From assembly GCA_018398765.1 (NCBI GenBank), contig JAHBMJ010001193.1:1-33944 (forward strand): DNA of 33,944 nucleotides, written 5' to 3'. The position numbers and the translations under genes are program-made. Below are positions 21,101 through 32,296 of this stretch, piece by piece. Numbering within the stretch: the first letter of the stretch is position 1; every line of letters begins with the position of its first letter. This DNA comes from Chromera velia. Lineage: Eukaryota; Sar; Chromeraceae. The notes under the pieces are model-generated. The model worked only from the letters and a program-made list of their open reading frames with translations. It was not told the origin of the DNA and searched no databases.

Positions 21101-24100
21101 TGAAGCAGAGTTTGCACGGCGTGCAGTTGGTTGCCATTCCGCGCTTTCCGTGATATAATCTGCTTCTGGGTCCGAATTCATTATTTTGTCAAACTGTCTT
21201 CTATTCTCCCGCCACTGCAGAGGAGTCAACGAGCCCATTCCCCCAGCAATCGAGATTCCGCCTGAACTTTTGAACTGGAACATGACCACAGAGCTGTTCC
21301 AAGACAAACTGTGTGGAACGGCAACGGTGGAGGGCAGAGGGGCGTATGTCCTCGAGTGGAAGGCGACCGTTGACGAGAACGTCTGGCTGGCCGCGCAGAT
21401 GGTCCAGGCTGCAGGTGGGAAAGAGGAGAGAGAGGAAGCCTGTCTTATTGCCTTAGTGATTCGGTTTTCTGCCCTTCCTTTCTGTCTTTCTTTCTTTCTT
21501 TCGCGTGAAAAAAGGTTTCGCAGTGCTTACAGGGAATCAGACAATCTCTTCGACCTCCCCCCTCACCCACCCACCGACCCACTGACGGAAGCATCCATCC
21601 ATCCATCCATCCATCCATCCCTGCAGGACCCTACTCGGGGACGGCCAACGGAGGTCAACTCTCTTTCGTCTCCCACGCGGAGTCAACCATCGAAATCGGA
21701 TTCGATCAGGAATACTTTGGGACAGGATCCATTTACACCAACCCAGCGCCCTTCACGTCAGTTCACAACAGACTGTAGACTCACCGCCTTCTCTTTGTTT
21801 ACTATTTTTTCAGTCGATTGATTTGACGAGCAGGTAAACAAGGAACAGAGAAAAATGTTTTGAGAACACCTCGCTTGTCGCTCCCCCCTCGCTTTTTGCC
21901 TCCCTTGCTGATTGAGTCCTTTCTTTCTATTTTCATTTATCGCTTGCCGCAAACGTCTCTGTGTGTCGTGTGGCATCGCAGGGGAGCGCTTGCACTTGCT
22001 CGCGGTGATTGTGGCAACACAACAGACGATGCCATGGTGCGCGTCCAGCTCTCTGACGACCCCGTCTATGTCTCAAATTTCCATTCGGCAGAGGAGGTGG
22101 CGGGGCTCAGGTATTGCCCTCGGAACCAAGCACCTGGGAACGACACGATCTCAGCAAAGATCAATGATTGGGCCATCCTCGGAAATGTCTCAGCGTCTGA
22201 GGTCGCAACTGAATGCTCCCGGATGATCTACAAGGGATTCTTCCAAGTCAGGTTGCCTGCTGGTTTTCCTTCAGTGTTGCTGTTCCCGTCTGTCAGTCCG
22301 TTAACGCATGTCTTGTATGATATAGATCTCTGAAGCGATGGCAAGAACGAACGAGTCACCCACTCTTCGCCGGAAAGCTTTGTTATAATCCGCACCTGTT
22401 GCGAGAGATGGCGAGGAACGAAATGCTCACCGTTTCTCAGATTCCCAGCCAAAATTAACACTTTAGCGTATGAGTCGATTGTACTCATGTACTGATGTAC
22501 CTTATCTGTATGTTCAAAGGTCCGTCGACATTGGGCCTCGATGCACTTGGTAGGAAGAAGTCGGCCTTTTTGCAGATCAAGTAGAAAGAACAGATAAATG
22601 TGCCTGTCTCTCTTTTTCTCTTCTGTGTGTGCGCATGCATATGAGTTTGCACGTGTCTGAGTAAAGGATTTTTCACATCATGTCGCTTTCGTCTCCTTCT
22701 GCCATGCACCCACCCACTCATGCAGGGGTCTGGAGAGGCGAACATCTGTTGGTGTGGCGCTGCCGCCTGCGCCGATCCAGATGCCGATCTCTCTCTCTTC
22801 ACTGTACTCATCCAGTCTGTCTACCTGAAAGGTCAGCTGACACATACAGCCAGCCCTGTTGAGAATCCATGCAGGTGCACGTATGAGTTTCTACTCTGCA
22901 CTTCCCGAGGAGCAAGCACAAGTTGAAAGGGAAGTGAGGGATCATTTACCCTTCCGCTTCCAGATCCTTCTGTTCCTTGTTTCTTCCTCTTCTATCCAGA
23001 GATCCTTTCCGACTTTCTCACAGAGAGAAGAGAACGATTACTGAGGACATCTACGTGCAAGCCACTGTAATTTCTGTATCCCCCTACAACAATTGATCTC
23101 TCACTCACACACACACTCTGCTGCATGCATGCAGGGCCCCAAGTGAACCAGCAGGCCCACATGATTGCGGGGGACAAATTTGACCTCAGCCTCCGGTGGG
23201 ACGCCTTGGACCCCTTGGGGGCGTTCCCTGCGGAGGTCTCGAAAAACAGAATTCGCATCATTCCGGGCTTTGCGGACTGCGCCTCTTCGCAAGAGGTCAC
23301 GGCAGAGTTGACGTATTCCAACGCATCAGATCCCGAAGTCAAAGTCATGCCGCCCACAAAAACCGATAGAGGTTGGTAAGCGGGTACTTCGTGTTTCGTA
23401 ATGTCCTTGGACATCTGATTTAGTCACAGAGAGAGGTTCATACTGACCAGAAGTCAAACAAGTGACCGTCAGACGCAAGGTAGAAAGACACAAAACTTCT
23501 GCTTGCTGGTGGTGTGAGTTGGAGTAAGTTGCAGCACAGATTGGTTGGATCCGCTCTTCGGGCTCGACTGGAAACTTTTCGTGGAGACGTCTTCATGTGT
23601 GTACGAATACTGATACTGATACTCATTTAGTGGTGCCCTAGAGCACTGTGTCTTTTGAGAAAGGATTGACTGTTGACGAGTCCGTGCTCATGTGTGTGGC
23701 TTTTTGGTCGTGCTCCCCTTGCAGGCGTGTGGGCATTCTGCAACGCGACCTCTTCCCAGATCGCCACTTTGCGTGGTGCCTATGCTCAAGACAATCACGC
23801 AGACGGGGTTTATGCGATCTCCTCAGAATCGTGCATGATGATCTCGGGGAAGGAACGGGCGGCCAATGACATCTCCACCCAAGTTCTTTGCGAGGGTCTG
23901 GGCCTCTGTCATGATTCCGGGCATGAGGGCTGTAACAGTTGGCAGCCTGAAGTCGCCTGCCCTCAGAGAATCTCGAAGAGGACCAAACAGGCACCGATGT
24001 TCTACTTTGATGGGTACCCGTCAGTCGACTTCCTTCAATTAACATCCCTCTTTGCTACCTTCATCTTATTCCTTTGTCGTCGACCGCAAGGAACAAAATT

Positions 24101-26717
24101 GGATACTTCTTTGTGGATTTTCCGTCCGGACACCCCATTTAGTTTCGTCTTTCGTTTCGTTCCATCACTTTTGCAAAGGCCTTCCGCTCATCTCTCTTTC
24201 AGCCTTCACCCTTTCGGCAATGGAGAAGCAACACACTGTGCTACAAAGACTCTACGTAGAGCCGCAACAAACTCTGCTGGATAGGGTTGGATGTCTCCGC
24301 TCCCTCTGTTGCCTGCCTGCAGGTGTGTGACTTGGCCGTGTCTGAGCGTGAGGGATCTGATCTACACCCACCAGACATTCTGTACTCAGACCCTTAAGGG
24401 TACTGTTGATTTATCGGTGAGTGGGCAGACAGACATTTTCGCTTTTCGACTGCTTTATGTGTTTTATCTTTCCTCGCTTCCACGCTTCCCTTTTTCCTTC
24501 TCTCCCTCCTCTCTTCCTTCCTTCATTTCTTCGTTCGTTCGTTCATTCGTTCGTTTGTTGATTTTTGCCTTTTCTGCTTCTGGATGAATCCTCTTTCTTC
24601 TTTCTCGACACCTGCTTACAGGTGAGTGCATACGGGGACAGTTCCCGACACTCTTCAAAAGGTCATCACGCACCTTGCCGGGTGTACCTGAAGACAGTTG
24701 GCAGGTTTGGATTTGCCCCAAGGTCAAGGAGGTGCAAAGAGGGCCAAGATGCGTCGGTCAGAATCCAAACAGACTTCACAGTCGAAGGGGAAATCGCGGC
24801 GGCGGAGCAATGTGCCGCTCTCGGAGGGACGTACGCCGAGACCCTCTGCTCGATCCGAATTTGCCCGCGCCAAAGCAGTCAGTCGACTTCTCACTGCCGT
24901 CATTCCGGGTACAAAGGGCACAAACAGAAAGCGAGGGCAGGGGAGTGGAAAGGGACAGGGAATGTCACAGGGGCAGGAACTTGTCAACGGTGCTGGCAGA
25001 CAGGAGCCGGACGGCCTGCCGGCAGATGAGCAGATCAGAGATCCGATGGTAGAAGGCCGGAGGCAAACGAGCAGAAAAATGGCTTCAGTGTTTCATTCTC
25101 GGAATTCTTTTCAGATTCAGGATCAGTGGGAAGAAGAAAATGAGAAAAGTGCAAGTGAGCTTGAGATCAAACAAATGGAAAAAAGTCTTTGAATGATCTT
25201 GATCGAGTGAAAAGAAAAGCGCAGCAGACGCCTCCTTTGACTGCATGCAATGAAACCTTTGCATGTCCATCCACTGCACGCATGCAGCAAACAATCAACA
25301 GACGCCCATCAAAGCGTTTGCATTTGGAGAGGGGTACGAAGACGCGTCTCAGACGTGGGACGATGGAAACAAAATTTGCGTCGAGAGGGGGATGCGGTTG
25401 TGCAACGTTGATGAACTGATGCTCCACACGAGTTCCGGCAGCTGGGACTGGAATGGTGTGGATCATTTGAGGCCCCAGGGGACCGACAATGACTTTTACT
25501 ACTATCATCACTTCGCCTCTTTCACCCCCGTGTGGAGGGACCCCATTCCTTTCAAGGACGGGAGCTTTCGGCGTGGGAGGACCTGGGTGAATATGCGCAA
25601 TTGTCAAGGGGTCACCGTCGACTGTAGTTCTCCGCTGGGGATGTTGTCGACGGACAACGATTGCAGAGATTCTGCAGTGAGTCTAAGCTGGAGACATTTA
25701 AGACTCTTCGAATTGGAAAAGCGCTGCACTGGTTTCTCTCTGTATTCTTTGTTTTCGTGCCTTTCCTTTCTCCCCCCACACTAATTATTGGGGTCCGTTT
25801 GGGATCACTCTTTCGTCAGTCGTCAGCTCTGTCTGTGGGTGGGTGAGTCTCACATTCACTTGATGAGGATTGTCTTTGAGTCCTCCAGAGAGCGCATGAT
25901 CGATCCACTGTATGGGTTTCGCTCTGGTTTTCTTTTTCTATGCCACCCTGTCCTCCTCACCTATATTGCACGCATCTGTTGTCTTAAACTATGCGTGTTT
26001 ACTGTGTGTTTGCCTCAAATAAATGGGTTCTTGCAGTCTTGCCAGGTCCCCTGGCAGAACCACAAAGGATATTACCGCAACAACGGAGGAGATTTGCATT
26101 GGCATACGAACACCTGGCAGGTGTTCTGCTGTGCCGATGCTGCAAGTAAGTCGATCAGCACCTGCATGAAGTTTCTTTCTTTCTTTGAATTTTCTGTCTT
26201 TCTCCCATTCTATCACGCTAGCTCCCGGCTTCCTTGTCTCTCTGCATATATACGTATGCATATGTACAAATGTACGTATGTGTTTGTGCCAAAAGAATGG
26301 GAGGTGTTTGTGCCAAAAGAATGGGAGAGGGAGGGGGCCTGTCTGTATCAGGGCGTCTTTTGTATGCTTTCGAATGTGTGTGAGGGAATGGGCCAATCGG
26401 TTGGTGCCAGGGTGCATAATTGCTCTTGCCTGTGAGTGTGCTTGGATCTGAGAGTTCGTCTCTGTCTGGGAGTGTGTCTGCCTTTGAATGAACAGTTGGG
26501 CTCGACACAGGTGTCAGAGCTGTCGGTGGCTACCTTTCGATTTAGTGATAGGGAGTTCTCCTCCCTCTTCGCATGTATGTTTCTGTGAGTATGTTTGTTT
26601 GACTGCCTCCTTGTCCGAGTGCATTACTTTCTGCGTGTCTTCCTTGCTGTCTTTTTTCTGACCATGTCCGTCTCTTCTGCATCCTTCTCTCCTCTTCGGC
26701 CTCTGACTTTGCCTCAC

Positions 26718-26761
<44 letters not shown>

Positions 26762-26781
26762 TCTCTCTCTCTCTCTTTCTT

Positions 26782-26827
<46 letters not shown>

Positions 26828-29800
26828 TATGTGCATGCATGTGATTGATACTTGTCTGTTTGCAGACCTTCAGTTAGAATTCGACAACACAATTCACTTC
26901 TTTTCCTGGCCGTCCGGCCTCCCTGAGATCAACAAAACTTCGGCAGCTGCTGGAGAGAAGTGCGCTGAGAAGGGATTGTCGCACTGCACGATGGACGAGC
27001 TCGGAGCTGCCCACGTAGGGCACGGGCCCTTCGGCTTCCTTGCGTCGATTCAAATGCAGAACGACCCCTCTTGTGCCTCGTCCACCTGTCAGGTCCCTCG
27101 AGCAGGCGGGTGGATGCGGGTCGTCCCTGGCGATCCTGCGTACAGTGACTTCATAGGCGAGCCAAGCTCGGGGAAAAGCGGAATGTATTCCTGTTGCGAA
27201 AAGAATGGTCGGTCAGATCATATGGTTCTGCATCAATTTGATAAAATAAAACGACGTGTACCCCTCAGTACTTCCTTCTCTTTGCCTACTTCAACCTTCG
27301 TGTTGATCGATTCACTTCTTCCACAGGCGCCTATCAGGGAAGGGCTGTCTGTGTCCAGGCGATCAAATTTGAAAGGAAATGAAGAGTCCCTTGATCGTGA
27401 TGGTTCCTTGACCTGATGATGATGCATGCATGCAGCGGGAATCTACCACTGGCAAAATAAGGGAAGCTCTCAGACATCCTGGTACACCCATAGAAACTAC
27501 TGCGAGGCGTTCGGCCTCAGGCTTTGCAACGTCGAGGAAGTATGCGGGGAAGAAGACCATAAGCTCTGGTGGGGCGGGACTCTTGCTCACAGAAGAGCTG
27601 GGACAATTTTTCGGGCGCACTCGTCAACCATTCCCGTCAACATTGAGAACAAGTGGATGGAACTGAAGTGGGACTGGGATGACGGGAGCCAGAAAGATTG
27701 CCACTTTGGCACCGGAGTGCAATCAATCGGCTACTTTTCTGATTACTCACGAATTCGATACACCTGTTGTCCTCATTCTGGTCGGTCAGCAGTGCATTGA
27801 GACGGCCTCCACAATTTTGACGATTGTCACCACGGAAGCCATCGATCAGTGTCAAGCTCGATTTTCCATGCAGCACACCTGTTTCGTGACTCTGGAATGT
27901 GACAGGACCCAACTTCAATAGCCTCGAGAGATTTCTCATTTGGGAAGCCTCCATGCATCATTTGCTTATCATCTGAATCCATTTCACTCCGCTTTGAAAT
28001 TGAGGGTACGCTCAACAAAGCGAAAAGGTGTGAAAATATTGTGCATTCGTCCCGTCGCTGTTCTGATTGCCGACTTCCTTCTGTAGGCAGAAAAGTCAAC
28101 GACCCAAAGAGCGAATGTGTGCATGGAAATTGTATGAATGCAGTCGCTGCCCTCCCTTCATCAACGGTTCAAAAGAACGGAGACGCTCTGGAGATCAAAA
28201 ACCTGAAGATCCACGCAGCGGGGCACTACAAGGTCTGTTGGTGTGCGGACACGGTCTCGGGATACCAGAGGTGCTCTCCTGGACCTGACGGAACGTACGC
28301 GAGGGGATACGGGTCTCTGACTGGCGGGACGGGGGCCGACCACTACATGGACCTCCACGTTGCTGGTCCGTGGGTGGGGGGGCAATCTGTATTTTGTGTA
28401 TCTTCTCTACACTTGGTCTGGCTTTGAATGGTGGATGTCCGCTCGAGACTGCTTTCGAAGACCACACAAAGCAAAATCGATACAGTGAGAGCCAGATGAT
28501 CATCACCAATGCATCAATCAGGCGTGGATTCCTCCTGCTCCAAATTTATTCTCACAGCGATGTACTTGCCTGAAAAGGGTTTTTCTCCCCTTATCGAAGC
28601 TTTTCTCCTGTCGATCGACTCCAAATCTAGACATGCGGTGTATCTGATTTGTGCGACCCTCATTTTTGTCGTTGGTGATATTTTCCGCCTAGCTTCCGTG
28701 CAGGACCGGTTGTGAAGGAGACGCCGACTCTGGAGACGCAGACGGTGTCTGCTCCCTTCACGGTGGAGATGACCTCAACAAAAACAGTCACAGATGTGCT
28801 AGGAACAGGCCCGTTGACGAACTACTCGAACGTTCAGATCTATGCACTCACGGAAGCTGACTGCTACAACATCAGTCACGGGCTCTACACCACACTCTAC
28901 ACGTCAGACAGTCAGAGCACCCCTTGGCTACAGACCACCGGCATGACGACGGAGAATGTGCCTCTTGAGGTCAGGGACATTCCAGATTCAAGGGGAGTCG
29001 ACGGTGTCATGACCTTCGCACAGAGCGCCTACTATCCCATGCCCAAGCAGGTGCAGATGTGCTGGTGTCGAGACAACACGCTCCAGAGCTGCACAATTGC
29101 CCTCGGAGACACCATCGTTCGAGGTCAGTAAACCGCCGAATAGTTCTAGTGTGAAGACTTGCATCTCTTTAGTCAAGCGTGCATGCAGCTCGGCTTTTGT
29201 CCCCTTCGGTCCTTGACAGAACTTGTTTCTCACCTCTTCATTCTCCTTTTTTTTGACTGTAAAACGAGCGTCACCTGGCAGAGGCAACGCAACGCGCATT
29301 CTGAGCGTGTATCTGACTGCCATGCGTGTCGTGTTTCCTTGCAGGCCTACCCAGGGCGTCGATTTTCCGAGAATCTGTCGACGCCTCTTGGACCACGCCG
29401 ACACTAGAGGGGGGTTTCGGCATCCATCCTGCCCACAACCCCACCCCGCCCCGTTTCTGGTCCCTTCTGGAGGACCCCGGAAGCAGCTCTCGGAGACGAT
29501 TGTCGGCAGAGGGGCCCGCTTCCGCAAACATTACAAAAGAAGAAAACGCGGCCAGAAAAGCTCCAACAGGTACGTCAATTGGGGTGGGATGCACTGCCTT
29601 TTCCTCTACGTACTTCATGGAGGGTCGCAGAACCATGCCAGCAAGTCGCAGTCTTCTTGCAAATTTTGTTTTGTCCTTGTCGCAGGAGGGCGTCTTCACA
29701 GCAATACTTCGTTGTTTCGTTTTGAGATCTGCCTGTCATGTAAAACTCGATCTTTGCAGCTGAAATTGAGGCGGTATCCCCATCCCCCTTTCCTCCAGAG

Positions 29801-32156
29801 GAGAAGCCGGAAAAAAACACCGAAAACGATGTGCAACAAGACGCCTCACGAAGACGTCTGACGACTTCGTACGTGCCGGAGACGCCAGAGCAATTTTTCG
29901 TGAGGGACGACCCCTCTCTTGGGAAACTCTGGAGAAACCAAGTCAGCCAACAGTCAACGCATTTACAGAACACTCATTCATAGTAAGACGAATTCTAAGG
30001 AAAGTTCCACACACCTTCAGACCTCCAGCAGGCTAGACGAACAGTAGCTGAACAGTAGTGTTTCGATTGACGTCGCTTCCTTTCTGTTCACCACAATTGA
30101 GCGTCTGTGCCATGGCAAGTGGACATTGCGCTTCCTGTATGCATGCCGAGTGAGTGAGTGAGTGATTGTGCAGATGTGGAGGCTCTTCCTCCATCTCGAC
30201 GAATGGTTCAACGGGTTTGATTTCGATACCCCCGATAGAAATCCTCATCCCCACACGGCGCCGTTCCTGCCCTCGGACAAGGTGGGGGTGTTCGCAGAGC
30301 CTCACACGTGCGGCCAGGCTGAGAACGCATTTCCTTACCTCGTACCGTACCTGAAGAACTACGCGAACACCAGCTTTGCGGCAGTCCACGGACTCGGGGG
30401 GCCTGAGCAGGAGGGGGGCGCGTGGTCTGAATCGAGGGTCGGTTTTTCTGCCTTTCTTCTTTGCCTGTGAATCTATCTGTGCATGTTGTTCTGTGAGACT
30501 TTCCCTGCGAATCTCTCTCTGTGTTTGATGTTCTGTCTGTCAGAGAGGCTGTCAGGCCCCTTCTTTCTCTTCTTCTCTGAGGGAGACTGTCTCTTCTGTT
30601 CCGAATTACGTCTGTCTCAACATAGGATATGACACCAAATGAGTTGTTCACTTAAGTGCTGCATGCGCAAGCATTGTGGTCAATCCAAACTATGACTTGA
30701 AAAAGGAATCAATTGCAGAGAGTCTGAGCGTGCACGTGTTTCCTTGTCAGTCGATTTTTTTGCGTTTGAATGCTTCTGCATTCTGTCCCCCCCCTTCCTT
30801 TTTTGGACTTCCCCGGCTGTCGTTTGGTGCAGAATTCGTTCTTCGTGAAACGGGACATGAACGCCTTCTCGACATACCACCAGGTCCAAGCTTACAGGAC
30901 GGCAATCAGCATCTGGGGGGCCGAAAGATTTCAAGTCAGCAAGCACCTCTTGCGACCTCCAACATAATGGGTTGAAGCCTTCTTTGTTGCAGCAGTCTGT
31001 CTGCTTGAAATACCATACTCTTTGTCTTTGATTCGCTCTGCGTCTCTTTCTCCGTCTGTTCTTCCGCTCTTCCACTCAAATTCCCGCATTCTCTCTGCCG
31101 CGGAGTTCAAGTGAAAAAAAGCTCAGCTGATTTCCTCCCCGCCGTGCAATAGACAGATATGTATGCTCACCCACTCGTCACTTTTGTCATCTTGCAGAAT
31201 CTGGTTCTCTGTTTCTGCCCCGGGACGTCGGGTGACGGGTGCGACGTTCCGGAGAAATTTCCTTTCTACCTTGGAACTTTTGCCTTTCTCGGTCGGTCGG
31301 TCGGTCGGGGTAGATGTAATTGCCTCTCTCTTTTGTTCATCTCTGCGCTTTTCTGGTCGCGTGTCCACCCGCGACAAGAAGAGATCCCCAACAGTCAACC
31401 TGCCCTCACCCCACGCTCTCCCTCCGCTGCTCTCTCCCGCGGATGGCTGATGCTTCCTTCCTTCCTGCATGGACGGATCAATGGTGACATGCAGGACCGC
31501 AATATCGGATCATCTTTCACCGGCCCAACCAGCCGTTGGCGGTCGAGACCAACTTCCGGGCTCTGAAGGAAGACTTCACCCCGACGATCGCATGGAGAGC
31601 CGAAGTCATGTACAAGCTCGTAGACATCCATGAGGACTGCAAGGATCCTGCCATGGCATGGACGGGCCCCGACGACACCATCGATCCTCTATTGTATTGC
31701 GATCCGCAAAGATGCTCTGGAGGCTCGTGTGTGGACCCCCGAATCGAAACCTGCACAGCCCCCCCGGACTCAGAGTTCACAGACAAATACACCTATGGAG
31801 AGACCGACGAGTGGACTCAAAAGCTGAGCGACGTGCCGTTTGCTACGTGGGGCAGAATCTACAGCAGCATCAGGGTGACATCTCCCAAAGCAATCTGCTT
31901 GTACGATGAATTGAACCTTGCAAGAAGCGACAAGAATCGGATCGCGGACATCATTCTTCGAGGTCGGTCGGGAAGGGGAAAGGGGGTGTTAGCGTGGAGC
32001 CTCTTTCGTTTTTTTGTCAAGGCAATTTTTCTTCATTCACATTTCTGCCCTTTTGCTCCTTCACCTCCTTCTTTCTCTCATTTTTTATTGCTTTTGTTTG
32101 TTTGTTTCTTTCTTTGTTTCTTACACATATACATACACACACACACACACACACAC

Positions 32157-32195
<39 letters not shown>

Positions 32196-32260
32196 GAGAC
32201 AGAGACAGAGACAGAGACAGAGACAGAGAGACAGAGAGACAGAGAGACAGACACACACAC

Positions 32261-32296
<36 letters not shown>

